Source: Pontibacter roseus DSM 17521
GTDB taxonomy: Bacteria > Bacteroidota > Bacteroidia > Cytophagales > Hymenobacteraceae
Direction of reading: 5' to 3'
Length of the DNA: 64,000 nucleotides
NCBI RefSeq assembly: GCF_000373265.1
Contig: NZ_KB890765.1
Coordinates: 1 to 64,000 of the forward strand
The translations under genes were made by a program, and so were the position numbers. The notes beneath the pieces are model-generated. The model saw nothing but the letters and a program-made list of their open reading frames with translations, was not told where the DNA came from and did no database searches. Shown here in pieces: positions 17,264-25,118 of this stretch. Each line of letters begins with the position of its first letter. Position 1 is the stretch's first letter.

Positions 17264-17290
17264 AAAGCCTCGCCGGCTGGGCGAGGCTTT
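17264..17290 (-). terminator. Terminator of the TerC gene
   Basis: The arms AAAGCCTCGCC and GGCGAGGCTTT (11 bp) surround a 5-base loop. A T-rich stretch follows in the minus direction, 44 bases beyond the TerC stop. Confidence 0.85.
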
Positions 17291-17333
17291 GAAACATGAC
17301 AGAAATCAAGAAGCAAGGACTTCAGTAATAAGC

Positions 17334-18287
17334 TTATTTTGGAGTTACATCCGGTGGCTGCGGGAGCTGCTCAGCTTCTTTTTTAGGGAACAGAAGCGAG
17401 GCTACGATAGACACAGTCAGGATTGCTCCGACTACCAACAATGCGATGCGCATATCTAAGTGGTAGATGTCGCTGAGCAGCAGCTTTACGCCAATGAACA
17501 CCAGTATCAGCGACAAGCCGTAGTGCAGGTAATGGAAGAGCTGCATGATGCCAGCCAGGGCAAAATACAGGGCGCGCAAACCCAGCAAAGCGAACACGTT
17601 GGAAGTATAGACAATGAAAGGGTCTTTGGAAATAGCCAGGATGGCAGGTATAGAATCTGCGGCGAAGACCACATCGGTGCTCTCCACCATAATGAGCACC
17701 AGGAAGAGCGGCGTCGCGTAGATTTTGCCGTCAATGCGGGTGAAGAACTTGCCGCCCACGGCAGTCTTGGTAAATCGCAGCTTCTGGCTCACCCACACAA
17801 TCAGTGGGTTCTGCTCTGGATGTAATTCTCCGTCACTCTTTGTGAAAGCCATTTTGATACCAGTGTACACCAGGAAGGCGCCCAGAATGTAGATGATGAA
17901 ATGGAACTTGGCAATCAGCGCCACACCCACCAGAATGAAGATAGCCCGCAGCACCAGGGCCCCGATGATGCCCCAGAACAGAATCTTGTGCTGGTACTGC
18001 TGCGGCACTTTAAAGAAGTTGAAAATCAGGATGAAGACGAACAAGTTATCGACGCTTAGCGACTTTTCGATGAGGTAGGCCGTCAGGAACTCCATGGCGG
18101 GAGCAGGTCCCTTCCAGTAGTAGATCAATAAGTTGAAGGCCAGCGAAAGCAGAATCCAGAAGCCGCTCCAAAGCAGGGCCTCCTTTATCTTCACCTCATG
18201 CTCCTTGCGGTGGAACACGAACAGGTCGAGGCCCAGCAGCAGCAGTATAAATGCGTTGAAAAGTACCCAAAACGTGATGTCATCCAT
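17334..18287 (-). CDS. TerC family membrane protein
   Basis: This 317-residue protein has about eight to nine membrane helices and the two TerC acidic motifs, SVDNLFVFILIF (about residue 78) and VESTDVVFAADSIPAILA (about 203). It belongs to the Alx/YgjT branch, members of which export manganese or are linked to metal and alkali stress. The role here is inferred. I looked for a yybP-ykoY Mn riboswitch in the 150 bases upstream and saw none. Confidence 0.9.
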   Translation of the reverse strand: MDDITFWVLFNAFILLLLGLDLFVFHRKEHEVKIKEALLWSGFWILLSLAFNLLIYYWKGPAPAMEFLTAYLIEKSLSVDNLFVFILIFNFFKVPQQYQHKILFWGIIGALVLRAIFILVGVALIAKFHFIIYILGAFLVYTGIKMAFTKSDGELHPEQNPLIVWVSQKLRFTKTAVGGKFFTRIDGKIYATPLFLVLIMVESTDVVFAADSIPAILAISKDPFIVYTSNVFALLGLRALYFALAGIMQLFHYLHYGLSLILVFIGVKLLLSDIYHLDMRIALLVVGAILTVSIVASLLFPKKEAEQLPQPPDVTPK

Positions 18288-18436
18288 AAGATATAAATTA
18301 TGCTGCCATACCTTTTTGACTGGCAGGCATAGTTGTACTTATAGCCGTAAAGTTAAATGTTTTATATCGGGTTGTGCAGCGACAGGGACAATAATTTATG
18401 GGGCTGCTCCGGGGAGGTAAGGTATAGGAATGGCTG

Positions 18437-19171
18437 TTAGTAACGGTCGAAGTGGCGGAAGAAGCTGTTGACTTTCATCCGGATGACGCCCAGCACCGCC
18501 TCCTTGAAAATGCCTTTTGACATCTTAGACTGCCCCTTGGTGCGGTCCGTGAAAATGATGGGAACCTCCTTTATCTTGAAGCCATACTTGAAAGTGAGGA
18601 ACTTCATCTCTATCTGGAAGGCGTATCCCACAAAGCGTATCTTGTTGAGCTGTATGGTCTTGAGTACTTTGCGGCGGTAGCACACAAAGCCAGCCGTGGT
18701 ATCAGCGATGGGCATACCTGTAATGAGGCGCACGTAGAGGCTTGCGAACCACGACATCAGAACGCGGCTCATAGGCCAGTTCACCACGTTCACACCTTGC
18801 ACGTAGCGGCTCCCAATGGCCATGTCATACCCATCCACTGCACAGGCATGGTATAGTTTAATCAAATCGTCGGGGTTGTGGGAGAAGTCGGCATCCATCT
18901 CGAAGATGAAGCGGTAACCTTGCCGGATGGCATACTTGAACCCGTGGATGTAAGCCGTGCCCAGACCCAGTTTGCCTTTTCGCGACTCCAGGTGCAGCCT
19001 CCCCGGGAACTCCTGTTGTAGCTGCAGCACGATATCGGCGGTGCCGTCCGGGGAACTGTCATCCACGATGAGCAGCTCAAACGGGTGGGGCAGTGACATC
19101 ACCTTCCTTACTATAGCTTCAATGTTTTCCCTTTCGTTGAAGGTAGGTATAATCACCAACGAGTCATTCAT
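18437..19171 (-). CDS. Polyprenol monophosphomannose synthase-like glycosyltransferase
   Basis: The 244 residues form one soluble GT2 domain of DPM1 type: VIIPTFNERENIEAIVRKV, VDDSSPDGTADIV, and the DXD-like FEMDADFSHNPDDL, with GSRYVQG and DTTAGFVCYRR further on. The C-terminal membrane helices of larger relatives are absent, which is normal for this class. It probably charges a polyprenyl phosphate with a hexose. It lies 17 bases after the protoporphyrinogen oxidase gene on the same strand and may be cotranscribed. Confidence 0.88.
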   Translation of the reverse strand: MNDSLVIIPTFNERENIEAIVRKVMSLPHPFELLIVDDSSPDGTADIVLQLQQEFPGRLHLESRKGKLGLGTAYIHGFKYAIRQGYRFIFEMDADFSHNPDDLIKLYHACAVDGYDMAIGSRYVQGVNVVNWPMSRVLMSWFASLYVRLITGMPIADTTAGFVCYRRKVLKTIQLNKIRFVGYAFQIEMKFLTFKYGFKIKEVPIIFTDRTKGQSKMSKGIFKEAVLGVIRMKVNSFFRHFDRY

Positions 19172-19188
19172 GCTGCAAATATAGCTAT

Positions 19189-20535
19189 TCAGCTATTGAG
19201 CGTGAAGGGCGCTTCCGAATTAATTTTGTTGGCGAGTTCCTTTGCCTGGCGCACGCAGCTGGGCACAGACACGCCTGTTCCCCAATTGGCGGAAATGTAC
19301 AGCCCCTCGTTCTCCAACTGTGAGGCCATCTGGTGTGCGTCCTCTATGTACAGGTCGTATTGCGGCATGGCGTGGTGCCACAGGTGCATGTGCTGGAAAA
19401 CAGGGGCGAGCGCTGTGATGTTGTGCGTAGCACGGAGCTCTTCATGCACTTGCCGCAACACCTGCTTCTCATCGGCGAGCAGGTCCGGAGCGCAGCGGCT
19501 GCCGTCTACAAACGAGGTTATCATTACCTCATGGGTACGACAACGCCCGCCAAAGAGGGAACTGGTCCAGATGGAGCCGGTCGTGAAGGTGCCTTCTGTC
19601 CTGGAGTTCAGCGTACCAAACCCCTTCAGGCTATGACCGACTTCAGCCCGGTTGTATACGCTGTGCACCACCGCCATGGGTGGGTAGTTGATGTTCTGCA
19701 AGGCGGCCGCCATACCTGGAAAGGTGAACTCCAGCAGGTCAGCCGCCTGGTGCGCCGGCAGGGCGAGCACCACCTTGTCATACTCTTCGGTGTCGTGGTC
19801 GCCGTTGTTGGAACAGCTGATGATGAACTTACCCTGGCTGCGGGTGATGCACTCTACCTGGTGTTCCAGGTGCATCGATATCAGTTTTCTGGCGATGGCG
19901 TTGGGAAGCGTGTCCAGCCCGTTGCTAAACGAAAAATGCTTTTGAAATACCCCTTTGTTTTTTCTGTGCATCAGCCCTTTCAGTACGGAGCCATACCTTG
20001 TCTCGAATTCTTTTAGGGAAGGGAGCGCCTTGCTGACCAGCAGTTGGTCCGGGTCTCCGGCATACAGGCTGCTCACCAAAGGGGCGATGGCTACGTCTAC
20101 CACCTCAGGGCCAAAGCGCCTCTCAAAGAACTGCGTGATAGTTTCGTTCTCTACCTGGGCGGGCGGCACCTGCCTCTCCTGCAGTATTCTGTATTTTGTA
20201 TCCCAGGAGAATAAATTATTGGACTTGAAGGACTTGGCGCAGGAAGGGAGCTTCTGGTGTTTTCCGTTGTGCAGCACATAGCGGTTGCTGCTGCGAGGGG
20301 CTATCGGAAGCAAATCCGACTCTAGTTTCAGTTCTGTTATCAGTTCGAGCAACTCTTCGCTCATCTGCAGGGTGGTAGGTCCCAGCTCCATGACATAGCC
20401 TTTTTGGCGGATGGTGCGCAGATTGCCTCCCACTTCCTGGCCCGCCTCAAAGAGGTCGTAGGCAATGCCCATCTTCTGCAAGTAATAGGCCAGTGCCAAC
20501 CCCGATATCCCTGCTCCTATAATGGCTACTCTCAT
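19189..20535 (-). CDS. hemG: Protoporphyrinogen oxidase
   Basis: This FAD enzyme oxidises protoporphyrinogen IX to protoporphyrin IX in haem synthesis. The N-terminal FAD site is VAIIGAGISGLALAYYLQ with the following acidic residue. ELGPTTLQMSEELLELI is the usual PPOX motif, and the C-terminal VPSCVRQAKELANKI is the second FAD contact. The 448-residue length is typical of the oxygen-dependent HemY/PPOX type (named hemG or hemY in different databases). No other haem genes are near. Confidence 0.92.
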   Translation of the reverse strand: MRVAIIGAGISGLALAYYLQKMGIAYDLFEAGQEVGGNLRTIRQKGYVMELGPTTLQMSEELLELITELKLESDLLPIAPRSSNRYVLHNGKHQKLPSCAKSFKSNNLFSWDTKYRILQERQVPPAQVENETITQFFERRFGPEVVDVAIAPLVSSLYAGDPDQLLVSKALPSLKEFETRYGSVLKGLMHRKNKGVFQKHFSFSNGLDTLPNAIARKLISMHLEHQVECITRSQGKFIISCSNNGDHDTEEYDKVVLALPAHQAADLLEFTFPGMAAALQNINYPPMAVVHSVYNRAEVGHSLKGFGTLNSRTEGTFTTGSIWTSSLFGGRCRTHEVMITSFVDGSRCAPDLLADEKQVLRQVHEELRATHNITALAPVFQHMHLWHHAMPQYDLYIEDAHQMASQLENEGLYISANWGTGVSVPSCVRQAKELANKINSEAPFTLNS

Positions 20536-20651
20536 GCTTCCTGATGCTCCTGTTTGTTGTATTTTAGGGTGTCGCCGGCACTATTGTGGCAGGCAATGTG
20601 CATATCAAACGTAATAATCCTAATTTTAGCGCCCAAACCTAATGGCAATGT

Positions 20652-21188
20652 ATGCAGCAGAAGTGCGTGTTCCTAGACCGCGACGGTGTTCTCAACCGTG
20701 AGCGAGGAGACTATACCTACAGATTGGAAGATTTTGAGGTGCTTCCGGGCGTGCCGGAAGCGTTGGCGCTTTTAAAGCAGAACGGTTACCTGTTGGTTGT
20801 GGTTACAAATCAGGGCGGTGTGGCCAAAGGGCTGTATACCAAAGCCGATGTGCTGGCCTGTCACCAGAAACTGCAGAATAGCTGCAATCACCTGCTGGAT
20901 GCCCTTTACTACGCGCCTTCTCACCCCGCTTTCTCCGAATCCCTGTCTCGCAAACCGGACAGCCTGATGCTGGAGCGGGCCATAGCCAGGTATAGCATTG
21001 ACCCTATGCAGAGCTGGATGGTCGGCGATTCGGAGCGAGATTTGCAGGCCGCCGAAAAAGTAGGCGTTCCCACCATCATGGTAGGAGACAAATATGAACC
21101 CAACAGCTATACCTACCAAGTGCATAACCTATGGGAGGCAGCGCAGCTGATACTAGAAAACGATGAGGTGCGAAAGGGGAAGCTATAG
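20652..21188 (+). CDS. HAD-IIIA phosphatase, GmhB/HisB-N-like
   Basis: The 178 residues show the HAD motifs: FLDRDGVLN (motif I), VVTNQGGVAKG (motif II), RKPD (motif III Lys) and MVGDSERDLQAA (motif IV). That is the layout of heptose-bisphosphate phosphatase GmhB and the HisB N-terminal domain. The zinc loop of GmhB, normally CxH and CxC, here reads YAPSHPAFSESLSRKPD without Cys, so it belongs to the zinc-less branch. The substrate is uncertain. Confidence 0.85.
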   Translation: MQQKCVFLDRDGVLNRERGDYTYRLEDFEVLPGVPEALALLKQNGYLLVVVTNQGGVAKGLYTKADVLACHQKLQNSCNHLLDALYYAPSHPAFSESLSRKPDSLMLERAIARYSIDPMQSWMVGDSERDLQAAEKVGVPTIMVGDKYEPNSYTYQVHNLWEAAQLILENDEVRKGKL

Positions 21189-21320
21189 CATCCCGGTTAC
21201 CTGATGCGGAACAGGAATGCTCTAGATATCCAACGAGGAGGTATAGCAATGCATGAAGTCAGAACGAACTCCTTCAAGTATTCGCCCAAGCTCTGAATAA
21301 GTACGATTCCAACGGAAGTC

Positions 21321-22184
21321 TTACTGAGGAGTCGAGGCACTCTTAAGCGCATCAGCTACAGCGACGGATAAAGCAGTCGTTGGCCGTCCAATCAATTTGG
21401 AAAGCTGGCGGCTGTCATCATACAAAACGTCCTTGGAGGCAGCCACATCCCAGCCGGCAATGGCTTGCGCCAATGCCTCGGGCAGACCAAAGCTGGTGAG
21501 GGCAGCGGCATAATCAGCCTCGGGCAGGTTTTTGTAAGGAATGTCTCTCCCCGTCTGGCGTGAAATCTCGTCGGCCAGGTCGCGGAGCGTGAAGGCTTCG
21601 TCGCCAGCCAGCTCGTAGGTTTTGCCCTCGTGCCCTGACCCGGTCAAAACGGCAACCGCCGCCTCGGCGTAGTCGGCGCGTGTGGCGGCAGAAACCCTGC
21701 CTTCGCCTGCGCTGCCGATAAAAGCACCGGCACCGAGCGCACCAGGTATAGAGCCTGTGTAGTTTTCGGTATACCAGCCGTTTCGGAGGAACGTGAACGG
21801 GATTCCTGATTCTTTCAAAGCTGCCTCCGTTGCACGGTGTTCCGCCGCCAGACTGATGGAGGAGGTATCGGCGTGCAGCAGGCTGGTATAGACAATCCAT
21901 TTTACGCCGGCTTTCTTGGCAGCCTCAATCACGTTGCGGTGCTGGATGGCACGCTTCCCCACTTCACTTCCCGAAATCAGCAGCAGCGCGTCTATACCTG
22001 GCAAGGCGCGTTCGAGCGTATCGGGCGCATCGTAATCAGCCTCGCGTACTTCAACGCCCAAATCAGCCGCCTTCTCCGGCGTGCGGACAAGCGCCACAAG
22101 GTCGTTAGCTGCGACTTTCCTTTTGAGTTCTTCTACCACCAGGCGTCCAAGCTGCCCTGTAGCTCCAGTTATTCCAATTTTCAT
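21321..22184 (-). CDS. QorB-like NAD(P)H quinone reductase, SDR family
   Basis: An atypical SDR/NmrA protein of 287 residues. The cofactor site is IGITGATGQLGRLVVEEL. Then come LISGSEVGKRAIQHRNVIEAAKKAGV (broken here: LISGSEVGKR, HRNVIEAAKKAGV), IVYTSLLHAD and FTFLRNGWYTENY, all as in E. coli QorB. The enzyme family reduces quinones with NADPH. Monocistronic. Confidence 0.85.
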   Translation of the reverse strand: MKIGITGATGQLGRLVVEELKRKVAANDLVALVRTPEKAADLGVEVREADYDAPDTLERALPGIDALLLISGSEVGKRAIQHRNVIEAAKKAGVKWIVYTSLLHADTSSISLAAEHRATEAALKESGIPFTFLRNGWYTENYTGSIPGALGAGAFIGSAGEGRVSAATRADYAEAAVAVLTGSGHEGKTYELAGDEAFTLRDLADEISRQTGRDIPYKNLPEADYAAALTSFGLPEALAQAIAGWDVAASKDVLYDDSRQLSKLIGRPTTALSVAVADALKSASTPQ

Positions 22185-22263
22185 GTGTTGTGCTCCTTTC
22201 TGTTTGCTGAACTATTCTATACGCAAATCCTGTGGGATGGCATAGTACCCGTAGCAACCAAAC

Positions 22264-22292
22264 AAAAAAGCCGGCTCTAGGCCGGCTTTTTT
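22264..22292 (-). terminator. Terminator of the small lipoprotein gene
   Basis: The arms AAAAAAGCCGGC and GCCGGCTTTTTT (12 bp) have a 5-base loop. It is usable in both directions and lies 29 bases past the small lipoprotein stop. Confidence 0.9.
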
Positions 22293-22320
22293 CATATCGG
22301 TAGGTAATCCGTGAAGAGGA

Positions 22321-22482
22321 TTAGCCTTTGATAACTTCAGTTGTTCCAGTGATGTCAGAGGATGGGGCGGTTTGCTCGGTCTGCACCTCCACACTGGCGA
22401 AGTTGTAAGCTGGGCAGTATGTCTTGCAGGAAGTCATACCCAAAGCCAGGATGAATGCGCCGAATGCTGCTAATTTCTTCAT
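22321..22482 (-). CDS. Small lipoprotein, 53 residues
   Basis: MKKLAAFGAFILALGMTSC is a complete lipoprotein signal with Cys at 19, followed by a 34-residue polar tail rich in Thr and Glu. An upstream in-frame start is possible, but it would bury the signal peptide. A good promoter lies 30 bases upstream and a terminator just after, so it is a self-contained unit. Function unknown. Confidence 0.75.
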   Translation of the reverse strand: MKKLAAFGAFILALGMTSCKTYCPAYNFASVEVQTEQTAPSSDITGTTEVIKG

Positions 22483-22511
22483 GGTAGAATATTGATTAAA
22501 AGATAGTAAGT

Positions 22512-22541
22512 CAAAAATACAATTTTTACTATAAATGCAAA
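22512..22541 (-). promoter_or_regulatory. Promoter of the small lipoprotein gene
   Basis: On the minus strand, TTTG (22538-22541) and TATTTTTG (22512-22519) are separated by 18 bases. This matches the Bacteroidota -33/-7 consensus TTTG and TANNTTTG (usual spacing about 19). The start of transcription would fall about 25 bases before the ATG. Confidence 0.65.
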
Positions 22542-22571
22542 ATAGTATACGAAAATTTGTGGCCAACCGGC

Positions 22572-23966
22572 CTAAATCTCATACCCCAGAATGTTGAGCA
22601 TCGACTCGTAGGTCTGCTCCGGCGCAAACTGCCAGGTCTTGAGCTCTCCGTTCTCGTCGCGGTCCACCAGGATGTGCTGCGGCGACGGGATGAGGCAATG
22701 CTTGATGCCGCCATACCCGCTCAACTGCTCCTGATAGGCGCCCGTGTGGAAGAAGCCGATGTAGAGCTTTTCATTCTTCGGCTGCTTCGGCAGGAACACC
22801 TGGAACGAGTGCATCTCGGAGTTATAGTAGTCCTGGCTGTCGCAGGTCATGCCGCCCAACTGTATTTTACGGTATTCCTTGTCCCAGTGGTTGATGGCCA
22901 GCAGCGGCCAGCGCTGGTTCAGCGCCCAGGCATCCGGTAGGTTCGTGATGAACGAGCCATCAATCATGTACCACAGCTCCTTGTCGTTCTGCAGCTTCTC
23001 ATCCAAAATAGAGTAGATGTTGGCTGCGCTCTCGCCCACGGTGAATATGCCGAACTCGGTGAAGATGTTCGGCTCCGGCACTCCCTCCTCCCGGCAGATG
23101 CGCTGGATGGTGCGCAGAATCTCCTCGGTCATGTAGCGGTAGTTGTAGTCCGCCTGTATGGAGGTCTTGATAGGGAAGCCGCCGCCGATGTCAATCGTAT
23201 CGAGCTCCGGGCATACCTTCTTCACCTCGCAGTACTTGTGTACAAAACGGCTCAGTTCCGACCAATAGTATGAGGTGTCCTTTATACCTGTGTTGATGAA
23301 GTAATGCAGCATCTTCAGCTCAAACTTATCGTTCGGTTTTATCTGCTGCTCATACAGGTCAATCACATCGTTGTAGCGAACGCCCAGGCGCGAGGTATAG
23401 AACTCGAACTTAGGCTCTTCGTCTGATGCCAGGCGGATGCCTACCTTGGTCTTCACGTTCACGTGCTCCTTATAGTAGTCAATCTCGCCCAGGTGGTCAA
23501 GTATGGGCATGCAGTTCACGAAGCCGTCATTGATGAGCTCCGTAATCCACTGGCGGTAGCGCTCGCGCTTAAAGCCGTTGCAGATGATGTAGGTGTTTTT
23601 GTCAATCTTGCCCTTCTTGTACAAGGCCCTCACTATCTGCATGTCGTAGCCCGACGATGTCTCGATGTGGATGTTGTTTTTTAGGGCCTCCTCCATCACG
23701 AACGAGAAGTGCGAGGCCTTGGTGCAGTAGCAGTAGGTATAGGTGCCCTTGTAGTCCAGCTTCTCCATCGACTCATTGAAGAGGCGCTTTGCCTTCTGAA
23801 TCTGAGAACTTATCTTGGGCAGGTATGTTAATTTAAGAGGAGTGCCATACTTGTTGATGATGTCCATCAGCGGAATCCCGTTGAAGAGCAACTCGTTGTT
23901 CTCTACAGTGAATTCTTCTGTGGGAAAGTCAAAAGTCTGGTGAATCAGGTCCGTGTATTTATCCAT
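22572..23966 (-). CDS. speA: Arginine decarboxylase (Bacteroidota type)
   Basis: A 464-residue PLP fold-III decarboxylase predicted to turn arginine into agmatine for polyamine synthesis. Visible: the PLP lysine in YCYCTKASHFSF near residue 82, the phosphate-binding DIGGGFPIKTS near 262, and TEFGIFTVGESA. It is much shorter than E. coli SpeA (about 658) and matches the compact form annotated as arginine decarboxylase in this phylum. Specificity is from family knowledge. The divergent neighbour is arginase, followed by argS. Confidence 0.82.
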   Translation of the reverse strand: MDKYTDLIHQTFDFPTEEFTVENNELLFNGIPLMDIINKYGTPLKLTYLPKISSQIQKAKRLFNESMEKLDYKGTYTYCYCTKASHFSFVMEEALKNNIHIETSSGYDMQIVRALYKKGKIDKNTYIICNGFKRERYRQWITELINDGFVNCMPILDHLGEIDYYKEHVNVKTKVGIRLASDEEPKFEFYTSRLGVRYNDVIDLYEQQIKPNDKFELKMLHYFINTGIKDTSYYWSELSRFVHKYCEVKKVCPELDTIDIGGGFPIKTSIQADYNYRYMTEEILRTIQRICREEGVPEPNIFTEFGIFTVGESAANIYSILDEKLQNDKELWYMIDGSFITNLPDAWALNQRWPLLAINHWDKEYRKIQLGGMTCDSQDYYNSEMHSFQVFLPKQPKNEKLYIGFFHTGAYQEQLSGYGGIKHCLIPSPQHILVDRDENGELKTWQFAPEQTYESMLNILGYEI

Positions 23967-24138
23967 TCTAAGGGTTGTGCGCTTAAGAAAACATGCAATA
24001 TTGTTCGTTATTTACCATCTTTGCAAAAACTTGGTTTAAATTATATGAATCGTTCAGGAAAATATTCCTATTAGGCTCTTTTACGCGGTAATAATTTTAT
24101 ATTTTGCAGATAGAGCCGAACCAGAACAACAACTACCT

Positions 24139-25110
24139 ATGAAAAAAATCAAACTGATAGAAGTGCGCTCGGAGCTGGGAGCCGGTACTCGCGGGGCGAG
24201 TATGGGGGTGGATGCGCTGCGGGTGGCCTGCTGGGACAAAGGATGTGATTATTTCAAGCGATTCAACTCTGTCAGCGTTCCTGACCTGAACTATACCTTA
24301 TTCGAAAAGGACCTTTTCCCGAACGCGCACCGCATCGACAGCATCCTGGCGGTGCAGAAGAACATCAGCAACGCCGTGCAGCACACCCTGGAGCTCGACA
24401 TGTTCCCGCTGGTGCTTTCCGGAGACCATTCCAATGCCCACGGCACCATTGCCGGCATCAAGGCTGCCTACCCTGACAAGATGCTGGGCGTAATATGGGT
24501 GGACGCACACGCCGACATCCACTCGCCCTATACCTCCCCTTCGGGCAATGTGCACGGCATGCCGCTGGCCATGGCCCTGAACATCGACAACCTGGAACGG
24601 CAGATAAACGACCCGGAACCGGAGACGATTTTCTTCTGGAACTCGCTCAAGAAGCTGGGTTACCCCGGCCCGAAGCTGGAGCCAGAGCACCTGGTCTACA
24701 TCGTGGTACGCGACACCGAGGAACCGGAAGATTACCTCATGGAGAAGCACGGCATCAAGAACTTCACCTACGCTGAGCTTAGCCAAAAGGGACCGCAGCA
24801 AATCGCCATGGAAGCGCTAGAACGGTTGCGCGACTGCGACATTATCTACGTATCGTTTGATGTGGACAGCCTGGATTCCAAGTTCTCCAAAGGAACTGGA
24901 ACGCCGGTGGAGGTGGGGCTGACGGTGGACGAGGCCAAGGAGCTGAACTACCACCTGCTGCAGGACCCGCGCATCGTCTGCTACGAGATGACCGAAATCA
25001 ACCCGACGCTCGACACTGAGAACACCATGGCCGAGAACGCCTTTGACATACTGGAGACAGCCACCGACGCCATCCTACACCGAGAATTCAATAAAACAGC
25101 TATACATTAA
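24139..25110 (+). CDS. rocF: Arginase family protein
   Basis: A manganese ureohydrolase of 323 residues. Metal ligands are in SGDHSNAHG, WVDAHADIHSP and YVSFDVDSLD. The stretch SPSGNVHGMP is the arginase-type substrate loop, so arginase (arginine to ornithine plus urea) is more likely than agmatinase, although the neighbouring arginine decarboxylase would supply agmatine. It lies 8 bases before argS, so the two are probably one operon. Confidence 0.85.
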   Translation: MKKIKLIEVRSELGAGTRGASMGVDALRVACWDKGCDYFKRFNSVSVPDLNYTLFEKDLFPNAHRIDSILAVQKNISNAVQHTLELDMFPLVLSGDHSNAHGTIAGIKAAYPDKMLGVIWVDAHADIHSPYTSPSGNVHGMPLAMALNIDNLERQINDPEPETIFFWNSLKKLGYPGPKLEPEHLVYIVVRDTEEPEDYLMEKHGIKNFTYAELSQKGPQQIAMEALERLRDCDIIYVSFDVDSLDSKFSKGTGTPVEVGLTVDEAKELNYHLLQDPRIVCYEMTEINPTLDTENTMAENAFDILETATDAILHREFNKTAIH

Positions 25111-25118
25111 TTCTTTTA

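Larger units (their letters stand above)
16523..17333. other. 811-base region between the aro gene and TerC
   Basis: It contains the aro leader, the 200-bp inverted-repeat element at 16892-17091, three GGTATAG copies (about 16816, 17103 and 17141) and the TerC terminator. I see no protein-coding gene. Short open frames across the element look accidental. Confidence 0.6.

Noticed and set aside
18288..18436. Possible yybP-ykoY manganese riboswitch upstream of TerC
   Set aside because: The 149-base region lacks the conserved loops and paired helices that I would expect.
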